Origin: Kibdelosporangium sp040675465
Lineage (GTDB): Bacteria > Actinomycetota > Actinomycetes > Mycobacteriales > Pseudonocardiaceae
Reading direction: 5' to 3'
DNA: 64,000 nt
NCBI RefSeq assembly: GCF_040675465.1
Contig: NZ_JBFAPA010000018.1
Coordinates: 1-64,000, forward strand
Part shown: positions 6,484 through 14,000 of the stretch, piece by piece
Position numbering within the stretch: the stretch's first letter is position 1
Layout: the number at the start of each line of letters is the position of its first letter
Notes under the pieces: generated by a model
Database searches by the model: none
Told to the model about the DNA's origin: nothing
The model's input: the letters and a program-made list of their open reading frames with translations, nothing else
Program-made: the position numbers and the translations under genes

Positions 6484-8955
6484 ATGCGCAAGAGCGACAC
6501 CATCGACTTCGGCATCGACCTGGGCACCACCAACAGCGCGATCGCGGTGGTCGAGGACGGCGACGTCGTGGTCATCAAGAGCAACGACGGCTGGGACATC
6601 ACCCCGTCCGCGGTGTGGATGCCCAAGCCCGACTCGACCTACGTGGGCCGCCGGGCCCGCCAGCGGGTGGAGAGCGACCCGGACAACGCGGCCGCCGAGT
6701 TCAAGCTGGAGATGGGCTTGGCCGACGCGCGCCGGACGTTCGTCAAGGCCGGAGTCGAGCTGACACCGCAGCAACTGTCTGCCGAGGTGCTGAAGTCCTT
6801 GCGGGCGGACGCTTCGCACTACAGCGGCCAGGCGCCGGAGTTCGCGGTGATCACCGTACCGGCCGCGTTCGCGTTGAACCAGAACAAGGCCACCACCGAG
6901 GCGGCCACGCTGGCCGGGTTCAACCCCGCCTGCCCGTTGGTCCAGGAGCCGACCGCGGCCGCTTTCGCCTACGGGTTCCGGGATTCGATCGAGCGCGGCT
7001 ACTGGATGGTGTTCGACTTCGGCGGCGGCACGTTCGACGCGGCCGTGGTCAGCAAGCGCGACGGCGACCTGCGCGTGCTCAACCACGCCGGAGATCCTTA
7101 CCTGGGCGGGAAACTGATCGACTGGGCCCTGGTGGACCGGGTGCTCGCCCCGGCCGCGGCCCGCGATCTGGGCATGGCCGAGTTCCACCGGGACAACCGC
7201 AAGTGGCGGGCCAACTTCGCCAAGCTCAAGGTGGCCGCCGAGGACGCCAAAATTGTATTGTCCCGCAACGAGACCGTGTCGATCATGGTCGACCTGGACG
7301 ACGACACCTTCGAGTACACCCTGCGGCGCGACGAGCTGGACTCGGTCGCGGAACCGTTCTACGTCCGGGCGATCAACCTCTGCCGGGACGCGCTCGCCGA
7401 GGCTTCCGTTGGCGTGGACGACATCGACCGGCTTCTGTTGGTGGGCGGGCAAACACTGGCTCCCGGCCTGCGTGAGCGGCTGTCGGATCCGAGGGACGGC
7501 ATCGGCATCCAGCTCGACATCAGCCTCGACCCGACGACGGTCGTCGCCCGCGGTGCCGCGGTGTTCGCCTCGACGCTGCGCAAGCCGGAGACGTTCGTGC
7601 CGGAGCAGGTCGCGGCCGGTGAGTTCGTCGTCGAGCTGGCCTACGAGCCGAGCGTCACCACGACCACGCCGACCGTCGGCGGCCGGTTCAAGTCGGTGTC
7701 CGAAGTGGACTGGACGAAGTACTCGGTGACACTGACCAACCCGGAGGGGCAGCCGCCGTTCCGCTCGCCCAAGATCGCGCTGAACGCCAAGGGCGCCTTC
7801 CTGACCGAGGTCGACGTCGACCCGCACCGGACCTCCCGGTTCACCGTCGAGCTGACCGACAACACCGGCGCACCGCGAAAAGTCACCCCCGACAGCCTGT
7901 CGATCACCCACCGGGACGTGGAGTTCGGTGGCGTCCGGCTGGCCAGCTCGCTCGGCATCCAGCTCGCCGACCGGGCGTTCGCGCCGATGCTGCCCAAGGG
8001 TTCGCGGCTGCCGACCCGGGTGCGTGAGGTGTTCCGGACCTCCAGCGTGATGCAGAAGAGCGACACCGACGCGGTGGTCCGGATTCCTGTGGTGCAAGGG
8101 GAACGCAACCGCGCCGACCGCAACCGCGAGGTCGGCATGCTGGAGATCCGGCCCCGGGACGTGCGGATCGACCTGCCCGCGGGGACCGAGGTCGAGGTGA
8201 CCTTCGAGGTGGACGCCTCCAGCCTGGTCACCGTCATCGCGGACGTTCCCTTGGTCCAGGCCCAGTTCGAGGCCGAGATCAACCTCGAGGACATCCGCAC
8301 CGCGACCCCGCAGGCGTTGCAGGTCCAGCTGAACGACGCGGAGAAGCGGCTCAACGCGTTGCGCAATGACGTCGACGCAACCGGTTCGCCCGAGGCCCAG
8401 CAACGGGTCGACAAGATCGACGGTGAGAAGACGCTGATCATCGTGCGCGAACAGGTGGGAGCATCCAAAGTGGACGCCGGTGCGGCGGCCGCGGCCGAGG
8501 ACCGGATCCGCGACCTGCAGGCCGACCTCGACGACATCGAGGACGCCGTGCAGCTGCCGACTTTGGTCAAGCAGCTGGAGGACCTGCTGGCCGAGGCCGA
8601 CGAGATGGTCAACCAGGCCGGCAGCGCCCACGACCGCCAGGGCCTGAACGAGTTGCGCCGCAAGGCGACCGAGGCGATCTCGTCGAACAGCAGCGCGGCG
8701 ATGAAGGTGCAGATCGAACGGGTCAGCCAGTTCCTGTTCGAGCTGGAGCGGCGCAGCCCGGACTGGCCGGTCCGGCTGTTCTACACGCTGCAGGACATGC
8801 TCCAGCTCTCGCCGCAGGCCAGCGCGCTGGTCCAGGAGGGCAAGCGGGCCATCGCGAACAATGACTCGCGTGGCCTGGACGCGGTGAACCAGCGGCTGAT
8901 CCGGCTGCTGCCGCAGAACGAGCAGGAGAAGATCATCGGGGTGTACCGGGCATGA
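6484..8955 (+). CDS. Divergent Hsp70 (DnaK-like) chaperone
   Basis: An 823-aa Hsp70-superfamily protein, about 200 residues longer than DnaK. The ATPase domain (1 to ~370) shows the phosphate-1 loop FGIDLGTTNSAIAV, connect-1 EPTAAAFAYGF, phosphate-2 VFDFGGGTFDAAV and an adenosine-loop-like LLVGGQTLAPGLRERL. The beta substrate-binding region (~380-600) is divergent from DnaK. The C-terminal ~210 residues are helical with heptad-like stretches (QLNDAEKRLNALRNDVDATG; RIRDLQADLDDIEDAVQLPT). ATG 6484 follows GAGGGGAGC. The C-terminal EEVD/charged tail of housekeeping DnaK is absent. A specialised, operon-dedicated chaperone is inferred; the client is unknown. Confidence 0.95.
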   Translation: MRKSDTIDFGIDLGTTNSAIAVVEDGDVVVIKSNDGWDITPSAVWMPKPDSTYVGRRARQRVESDPDNAAAEFKLEMGLADARRTFVKAGVELTPQQLSAEVLKSLRADASHYSGQAPEFAVITVPAAFALNQNKATTEAATLAGFNPACPLVQEPTAAAFAYGFRDSIERGYWMVFDFGGGTFDAAVVSKRDGDLRVLNHAGDPYLGGKLIDWALVDRVLAPAAARDLGMAEFHRDNRKWRANFAKLKVAAEDAKIVLSRNETVSIMVDLDDDTFEYTLRRDELDSVAEPFYVRAINLCRDALAEASVGVDDIDRLLLVGGQTLAPGLRERLSDPRDGIGIQLDISLDPTTVVARGAAVFASTLRKPETFVPEQVAAGEFVVELAYEPSVTTTTPTVGGRFKSVSEVDWTKYSVTLTNPEGQPPFRSPKIALNAKGAFLTEVDVDPHRTSRFTVELTDNTGAPRKVTPDSLSITHRDVEFGGVRLASSLGIQLADRAFAPMLPKGSRLPTRVREVFRTSSVMQKSDTDAVVRIPVVQGERNRADRNREVGMLEIRPRDVRIDLPAGTEVEVTFEVDASSLVTVIADVPLVQAQFEAEINLEDIRTATPQALQVQLNDAEKRLNALRNDVDATGSPEAQQRVDKIDGEKTLIIVREQVGASKVDAGAAAAAEDRIRDLQADLDDIEDAVQLPTLVKQLEDLLAEADEMVNQAGSAHDRQGLNELRRKATEAISSNSSAAMKVQIERVSQFLFELERRSPDWPVRLFYTLQDMLQLSPQASALVQEGKRAIANNDSRGLDAVNQRLIRLLPQNEQEKIIGVYRA

Positions 8956-9878
8956 CCGAGCTGCGTTCCGCACTGCACGACCAGCTGACCCTCAGCCGCG
9001 CGCACGCCGCTGCGTACGCGGGGGACCTGGACCTGGCGATGTCGTTGCTGGGCAGCATTCCGCCGACGGTGGCCAGCCTGGATCTCAAGGCGCGGGTGCA
9101 CGCCCAGCGGGGCGAGTTCTCCACGGCGGACTCGTGCTGGATCCAGGTGCTGTCGATGGAGTCCTCCGACCCGGACGCCAAGGCCGGGCGGGAGGCGATC
9201 GCCCGGATCATCGCCGGCGGGCGCGCGCGTCCGCTGGTGAACGCGGCCCAGGCCGCCGTGGTCGCGGCTGCGGTCGTGGCCACGGCGGTGGTCGGTGGCG
9301 TGGTCTGGCTGTCGTCCAGTGACCGCGCCCCGGCCGCGGCGGCGCCGATCCCGCCGCAGGCACACCAGGACTCGAACCCGCTGCAGGCCCAAGTGGACGA
9401 GCTGCGACAGCGGTTGTCCGCAGTGGACAGTGAGCGCACCGCGGCCGCTGCCCGCCACCAGCAGGCGCTGGACACCCTCGCGGCCCGTTTCGCCGGGATC
9501 CCGGGTGTCCGGGTGGAGCGGCGGGCCGATGACGTCCGCCTCGTGTTCGAAGCGGGGGTCTTCTGGACCGAGGCGGAGATCACCACGGCGGCCCGGCCGC
9601 TGCTCACCGAGATCGGCGCCCGCCTGGCCGACGCGCACGCGTCGGTCACCATCGTGGGCCACGCGGTCGCCGTCGCCGGTGGCCGCACCAGCGGCGGTTC
9701 GACCGTCGCGCTCGCCCGTGCCCAGGTGGCCGCCGGATATCTGGCCACTGGCGGAAAGCTCCCTTTGACGGCATTCAAGCTGGCCACTGCCGATCAGTCC
9801 GAGGGCCCCTTCCCCGATGCCCCCAGAAATCGCACGGTGACCATTCTTCTGAGTGTTCCTGCTGGTGAGAGCAAGTAA
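8952..9878 (+). CDS. Membrane-anchored protein with OmpA-like C-terminal domain
   Basis: Last gene of the operon, 308 aa, with ATG overlapping the Hsp70 stop (ATGA at 8952-8955). The N-terminal ~100 residues are helical and TPR-like (SRAHAAAYAGDLDLAMSLLG). One membrane helix follows (AAVVAAAVVATAVVGGVVWL), then a coiled stretch (QAQVDELRQRLSAVDSERTA). Residues ~195-305 look like an OmpA/MotB-type domain (VRLVFEAGVFWTEAEITTAA... NRTVTILLSVP), which in other proteins binds peptidoglycan; the binding residues are only partly conserved. With the Septum_form protein it would give the system two extracytoplasmic modules. A hairpin terminator follows at 9895-9927. Confidence 0.8.
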   Translation: MTELRSALHDQLTLSRAHAAAYAGDLDLAMSLLGSIPPTVASLDLKARVHAQRGEFSTADSCWIQVLSMESSDPDAKAGREAIARIIAGGRARPLVNAAQAAVVAAAVVATAVVGGVVWLSSSDRAPAAAAPIPPQAHQDSNPLQAQVDELRQRLSAVDSERTAAAARHQQALDTLAARFAGIPGVRVERRADDVRLVFEAGVFWTEAEITTAARPLLTEIGARLADAHASVTIVGHAVAVAGGRTSGGSTVALARAQVAAGYLATGGKLPLTAFKLATADQSEGPFPDAPRNRTVTILLSVPAGESK

Positions 9879-9894
9879 CCGGCGATGGTGACGG

Positions 9895-9927
9895 CTCACC
9901 AGAGTATCGCTATTACTCTGGTGAGCC
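9895..9927. terminator. Bidirectional hairpin terminator
   Basis: GCTCACCAGAGTA (9895-9907) is perfectly complementary to TACTCTGGTGAGC (9915-9927) across a 7-base loop, giving a 13-bp stem. It lies between the convergent OmpA-like gene (ends 9878) and the HxlR gene (ends 9930), so it ends the chaperone operon and the regulator transcript. Confidence 0.9.
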
Positions 9928-9929
9928 TC

Positions 9930-10301
9930 TTATCCGACCGTGGCGGTGGCGTCGTAACGGGCCCGCGCGGCGGCGATTTTCAGCTGGTTGTCCTCGGTCC
10001 ACCGGACCAGGGTCTGGATGGTGTCCAGCAGGGTGCAGCCCAGGTCGGTGAGCTCGTAGTCCACCCGCGGCGGCACGACGGGATGAACCGTGCGGGCGAT
10101 CAGGCCGTCCCGTTCGAGGTGGCGCAGCGTCGTGGTCAGCATCCGCTGGCTGACGCCGTCGATCTCGCGCAGCAGCTCCATGAACCGCAGTCGCCGCCGG
10201 CCCAGCAGCGAGATCACCAGCAGCGACCACTTGTCCGCGATCCGGTCGAGGATCTGCCGGACCTCGCAGCCCTCGCGCGCGTCCCACTGGTAGATGTCCA
10301 T
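9930..10301 (-). CDS. HxlR-family transcriptional regulator
   Basis: A 123-aa winged-helix protein with the HxlR signature: CEVRQILDRIADKWSLLVIS, LRFMELLREIDGVSQRMLTT, TLRHLERDGLIARTVHPVVPP and VDYELTDLGCTLL. HxlR proteins are dimeric sensors of thiol-reactive or aldehyde stress that often carry a reactive cysteine near the start; here Cys is at about residue 12 (EGCEV). ATG 10301 gives the standard length. A TTG at 10340 with a GAAGAAGG-like site upstream would add 13 residues and is a real alternative. It is divergent from the MFS exporter at 10435 and probably controls it. Confidence 0.92.
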   Translation of the reverse strand: MDIYQWDAREGCEVRQILDRIADKWSLLVISLLGRRRLRFMELLREIDGVSQRMLTTTLRHLERDGLIARTVHPVVPPRVDYELTDLGCTLLDTIQTLVRWTEDNQLKIAAARARYDATATVG

Positions 10302-10384
10302 GTCGCACGCGGTGAGGCCCGGGTCAGTCGGTGAGTTCAAAGTGCCTTCTTCCACATCCACAGATGTTGCCGCAGCATGGAGGT

Positions 10385-10424
10385 GGTTACAAGAGAGAAC
10401 TGACCCGCATTTGAGTAACTGACC
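10385..10424. promoter_or_regulatory. Candidate operator in HxlR/MFS divergent promoter region
   Basis: GTTAC (10386-10390) and GTAAC (10415-10419) form a spaced inverted pair, and AACTGACC occurs twice (10398-10405 and 10417-10424) as a direct repeat 19 bases apart. They lie between the divergent HxlR and exporter genes just before the exporter start, a suitable place for repressor binding. Assignment is by position only. Confidence 0.35.
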
Positions 10425-10434
10425 TGGGGAGAGA

Positions 10435-11808
10435 GTGGTGTTGACGACAGTTCGCGCGCCTCGCTTGGGCAGCAAGGGCTGGGCCCTGCTGCTCGTGCTG
10501 TGCGGCGCGATCTTCATCGAGGGGTCCGACGTCGCGATGCTGAACGTGGCATTGCCGTCGATCCGCGAGGACCTGGGCATGTCCCCGGCCGAACTCAGCG
10601 GCGTGATGAGCGCTTATGTGCTGGGGTACGGCGGGTTCGTGCTGCTCGGCGGGCGAGCGGCGGACATGTTCGGCCGCCGCCGGATGTTCCTGCTCTGGCT
10701 GGTGGTGTTCCTGGTGTTCTCGGGGCTGGGCGGCTTCGCCCCGGAGGGCTGGGTGCTGCTGCTCGCGCGGTTCGTCACCGGCGCGGCGGCGGCTTTCATG
10801 ACCCCAGCAGGTCTTTCGATCATCACGACGAGCTTCGCCGAAGGGCCGCAACGCAACCGCGCGCTGATCATCTACGGCGCCGCTGGGGCGGGCGGGTTCT
10901 CGCTGGGCCTGGTCGCCGGTGGTCTGCTGGCGGGTATCGGGTGGCGGTGGGTGTTCTTCGCCCCGGTGATCCTGTCCGCGCTGATCCTGGTCTTCGGCAC
11001 CATCCTGATCCCCGGCGCCGACCGGCCCGAACGCGCTCGCGGCTTCGACCTCACCGGCGCCCTCACCATCGCCGGATCCATGCTGTTGCTGGTCTTCGGC
11101 ACCGTTCGGCTGGAACACCCCGCCAACGGGTGGGTCTGGACGACCGCTGCATTCGCCGGCGGCCTCCTGTTGCTGGCCGCGTTCGTCCGGGCCGAACGCC
11201 GAGCCGCTGTTCCGTTGGTACGACTGGGAGTTCTGCGGTCGGGCGCGCTGGTCCGGGCCAACATCGGCGCCCTGCTGTTCATGGGCTCGTTCTACGGCTT
11301 CCAGCTGATCGTCACGCTGTACCTGCAGGACTTGCACGGCTGGTCCACGGTGGAGACCGGGTTGGCGATGCTGATCATCGCGCTCGACATGGTCCTCGCG
11401 CCGACCCTGACTCCTCGGCTGGTCGACCGGTTCGGCACCACCAAGGTCATCCTGGCCGGACTGGGATTCGCGGCGCTGGGCTACCTCCTGTTCATGCCAG
11501 CCACCGCGGACTGGCCTTACGCGGCCATGCTGCCCAGCTTCATTTCTTTGGGCCTGGCGTTCTCGTTCGTCTACGGCCCAATAACAATCGCCGCCACCGA
11601 CTGCATCGCCGCGCGCGAACAAGGCCTGGCGGGCGGTCTGCTCAACACGTCCACGCAGTTCGGCGCCGCCCTTGGCGTCACCTTGGTGACCATCGCGGGG
11701 CAAACCTTGAACGCCCTGATAGTCCCGGTGATCGGCATCGCGCTTGCCTTGCTGGTCACCGGTTCGGGGCTAAAGCCGCGTCGCGAGGTCGGTGAGCGCT
11801 TGGCCTAG
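10435..11808 (+). CDS. MFS multidrug exporter, DHA2-like 14-TM type
   Basis: A 457-aa major facilitator protein with about 14 hydrophobic segments. Motif C-like and motif A-like features are visible: GSDVAMLNVALPSIREDLG in TM1 to loop 1 and GGRAADMFGRRRMFLLW in the TM2-3 loop. The pattern is that of DHA2 (EmrB/QacA-like) proton-coupled drug exporters. The start is GTG 10435 (or the next GTG, 10438) after GGGGAGAG. Divergence from the HxlR regulator suggests inducible efflux of a toxic compound, substrate unknown. Its last 39 bases overlap the sirtuin gene in antisense. Confidence 0.92.
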   Translation: MVLTTVRAPRLGSKGWALLLVLCGAIFIEGSDVAMLNVALPSIREDLGMSPAELSGVMSAYVLGYGGFVLLGGRAADMFGRRRMFLLWLVVFLVFSGLGGFAPEGWVLLLARFVTGAAAAFMTPAGLSIITTSFAEGPQRNRALIIYGAAGAGGFSLGLVAGGLLAGIGWRWVFFAPVILSALILVFGTILIPGADRPERARGFDLTGALTIAGSMLLLVFGTVRLEHPANGWVWTTAAFAGGLLLLAAFVRAERRAAVPLVRLGVLRSGALVRANIGALLFMGSFYGFQLIVTLYLQDLHGWSTVETGLAMLIIALDMVLAPTLTPRLVDRFGTTKVILAGLGFAALGYLLFMPATADWPYAAMLPSFISLGLAFSFVYGPITIAATDCIAAREQGLAGGLLNTSTQFGAALGVTLVTIAGQTLNALIVPVIGIALALLVTGSGLKPRREVGERLA

Positions 11809-12639
11809 CGGGAGGTCCACGCGCACGGTCGCGTATTCGTCGCCGCGGGTTCGCCCGCGGTTGACGATGATCACCGGCTTGCCCGCCTTGTGCGCGTGCC
11901 GGACGAACCGCAGCCCGGACATCACCGTCAACGAGGAACCCAGTACCAGCAACGCATCCGCCTCATCGACGAGCCGGTAGCACGCCTCTGCCCTGACCCG
12001 CGGCACGTTCTCCCCGAAGAACACCACATCGGGCTTGAGCACGCCTTCGCACGCCGTGCAGTCCACGAGCGCGAAGGACTGGACCGCGTGCTCCTCCAGT
12101 TCGACGTCACCATCGGGGTTGACCTGCAGGGCCACGGCTTCGAAGGTCGGGTTCGCCGTGGTGAACCGGTCGTCGAGGACCTGACGGGCGGAGATGTCCT
12201 TACACTCCAGGCAGATCACGCGATCCAGGTTGCCGTGCAGCTCGACCACATCCGCCGAACCCGCGGCGGTGTGCAGCCCGTCGACGTTCTGCGTGATGAC
12301 GCCACTGACGAGGCCGCGTGCCTGCAGGGCCGCCACAGCGTGATGGCCGACATTGGGCTCGGCCCGCGCGATCGTCCGCCAGCCGACGTGACTCCGCGCC
12401 CAGTACCGACGGCGCCCCTCCAGGCTGCCCACGAACTCGTCGTACGTCATCGGCGTGTGCCGCCGCAGCGTGCCGCTCTCCCCGCGATAGTCCGGGATCC
12501 CGGACTCCGTCGACAGCCCCGCCCCGCTCAGCACCGCCACATTCCCGGCGGCGACGACCTCGACGACCTCATCCAGGCTCGTGGTGCGCGGCAACGGCGC
12601 CCCGGTCGGTTCCCAGGTGAGGGTCGGGCGTGTTCGCAC
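11770..12639 (-). CDS. NAD-dependent protein deacylase, sirtuin family
   Basis: A 289-aa Sir2 protein. Visible are the NAD-binding GAGLSTESGIPDYRG motif (~residue 40), TQNVDGLH (~118), the catalytic HG pair in VELHGNLDRV, two zinc-binding CxxC pairs (CLEC and CTAC), KPDVVFFGE and GSSLTVMSG, then the closing VNRG. It removes acyl groups from lysines using NAD. GTG 12637-12639 is the start. The gene is 10 bp downstream of the HD-domain gene on the same strand, likely one transcript. The 3' end overlaps the convergent MFS gene by 39 nt. Confidence 0.95.
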   Translation of the reverse strand: MRTRPTLTWEPTGAPLPRTTSLDEVVEVVAAGNVAVLSGAGLSTESGIPDYRGESGTLRRHTPMTYDEFVGSLEGRRRYWARSHVGWRTIARAEPNVGHHAVAALQARGLVSGVITQNVDGLHTAAGSADVVELHGNLDRVICLECKDISARQVLDDRFTTANPTFEAVALQVNPDGDVELEEHAVQSFALVDCTACEGVLKPDVVFFGENVPRVRAEACYRLVDEADALLVLGSSLTVMSGLRFVRHAHKAGKPVIIVNRGRTRGDEYATVRVDLPLGQALTDLATRL

Positions 12640-12649
12640 GGGATCAAGC

Positions 12650-13198
12650 TTACGTCGTCACCGGATGGGCGGCCTGGAACGCGAGCCGGGCCTCGGCACC
12701 GGCGGCGATGTGGTCCAGGAAGTCGTCCAGGCCCATGAACACCTCCCAGACCGGCTGCCCGGTGCTCGCCGCGAGCCGCTCGGTGACCAGCTGCTCGAGG
12801 TCCTGCACCCGCTTGCCCTTCCAGATCTTGTCCGCCAGGGACACCAGCAGGTCGTCCAGTTCGATGTCCGGCGTCCAGGCGGAGTGTGTGCGGGCGAACC
12901 GAGCCAGCCGCGCGGGCACACCTTTGGACAGCAGCAGCTCGTACCCCGCCTGCTCGTGCTCCGAGCCCGGCCCGCTCAGCTCGGCGACATAGATGATCTT
13001 GCCGATGTCGTGGGTGGCGGCGCCGAACAGGACGGCCTCCCGGTCGAACCCGGCCGCCGGATAGACCCGCCCCACCCAGTCGGCGATCTGCCACGCCACG
13101 TCGTGAACGGCCCGCAGATGCGCCACCAGCCGCGGTGACGCGTCGTGCAGCAGCTCTTTCGCCTGCTCAGGCAGTTCCCGAAACCCATCAGAGATCAT
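12650..13198 (-). CDS. HD-domain phosphohydrolase-like protein
   Basis: A 182-aa protein with an HD-superfamily metal-binding pattern: LRAVHDVAWQIADWV (first His), AATHDIGKI (the HD pair) and a C-terminal aspartate region (VSLADKIWKGKR). Such proteins hydrolyse phosphate esters of nucleotides or related compounds; the substrate is not evident. ATG 13198 is preceded on its strand by GTGGAGAA, a good ribosome site; the frame is open further upstream but without such a site. It is followed after 10 bp by the sirtuin gene. Confidence 0.85.
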   Translation of the reverse strand: MISDGFRELPEQAKELLHDASPRLVAHLRAVHDVAWQIADWVGRVYPAAGFDREAVLFGAATHDIGKIIYVAELSGPGSEHEQAGYELLLSKGVPARLARFARTHSAWTPDIELDDLLVSLADKIWKGKRVQDLEQLVTERLAASTGQPVWEVFMGLDDFLDHIAAGAEARLAFQAAHPVTT

Positions 13199-13235
13199 TT
13201 CTCCACGGTAACCGCACCGCTGACCATCCAACTGG

Positions 13236-13511
13236 CTACGTACAGTTTCCGAGTCGCCACAATGAGGTGACTTCCGCCGTGCGGGCCGGATAGAACGGAT
13301 CTGCTCGGTTGGACGTCTTGGCATGCCGCGGCCTGGTCTCGACGCGTCCCGTCACCCGCAGCCCGGCCGCGTCGATCATGGCCATGAGCTGCGCCCTCGT
13401 CCGCAACCCGAGGTGCTCGGCCTGGGCCTGGCCGGGTTCGCCGATCCGGCAGTCGCCGACGAGTACCTGGACCTCGTAGCCGACCGGAACTACGGCGTCG
13501 CCCGGATGCAA
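13236..13511 (-). CDS. Small unassigned reading frame, possible gene remnant
   Basis: A 91-codon minus-strand frame from a TTG at 13511, open upstream to a stop near 13556. The product (GLRTRAQLMAMIDAAGLRVT near the middle) resembles the tail of a methyltransferase-like protein, and it lies downstream of the RHS toxin-immunity pair. No clear ribosome site or full domain is present. It may be a degraded gene or leftover toxin/immunity module; it is reported because 13199-13565 otherwise holds no gene. Confidence 0.3.
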   Translation of the reverse strand: MHPGDAVVPVGYEVQVLVGDCRIGEPGQAQAEHLGLRTRAQLMAMIDAAGLRVTGRVETRPRHAKTSNRADPFYPARTAEVTSLWRLGNCT

Positions 13512-13565
13512 CCAGTGGGTGCGCTGCCGAAGCTCAAGGACGATCGGGCACTGCCTGCAAAGCCC

Positions 13566-14000
13566 TCAAGAAGCTGAGCCGAACTCCCGCCACATGACCC
13601 AGAAACCGTGCTCCTCGGTCGTCACACCGCAGGCCGCGGTGCCATCCGCGGACAGCGCGACGAACTCGGGCTCACCCGGGTAGACGACCAGCGCCGAAGC
13701 GAGGCTGGGCGAATCGGTGAGCCGAACCCGCGCCCACGGCAAGCTGATGGCGCCGGTCGTGCTGACGTGGAACGAGCCGTCCTCGCCGAAAAAGCCGCGC
13801 TCCCGGGTAAAACGCAGCCAGGCAGCATCCACTTCGGACAGTTCGGCGTCCTCGTCGACCACCACCGCCGGGTCGTCGCCGCGCACGACCCGGTCCCACG
13901 CCATCTTCGGGGTGATGCCGTTCACCTCGTCGACGGTGCCGAGCAGGGTGAGACCCGCCGCCCGCAGCCGGGCGGCGCGGTCCTGCTCCGCGTCGGTCAT
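13566..14000 (-). CDS. Putative immunity protein for the RHS toxin
   Basis: A 144-aa acidic, soluble protein without a recognised family name. The ATG (13998-14000) overlaps the RHS stop codon as ATGA (13997-14000), the tight toxin-immunity coupling seen in polymorphic toxin loci. The sequence is rich in Asp/Glu (AVVVDEDAELSEVDAAW), a common property of proteins that cap basic nuclease toxins. Function is inferred from position, size and charge only. Confidence 0.7.
   Translation of the reverse strand: MTDAEQDRAARLRAAGLTLLGTVDEVNGITPKMAWDRVVRGDDPAVVVDEDAELSEVDAAWLRFTRERGFFGEDGSFHVSTTGAISLPWARVRLTDSPSLASALVVYPGEPEFVALSADGTAACGVTTEEHGFWVMWREFGSAS

Noticed and set aside
5998..8973. A 991-codon minus-strand open frame through the Hsp70 region
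   Set aside because: High-GC shadow of the Hsp70 and GrpE-like genes; low-complexity Arg/Gly/Val-rich product, no ribosome site, and the plus strand has clear motifs.
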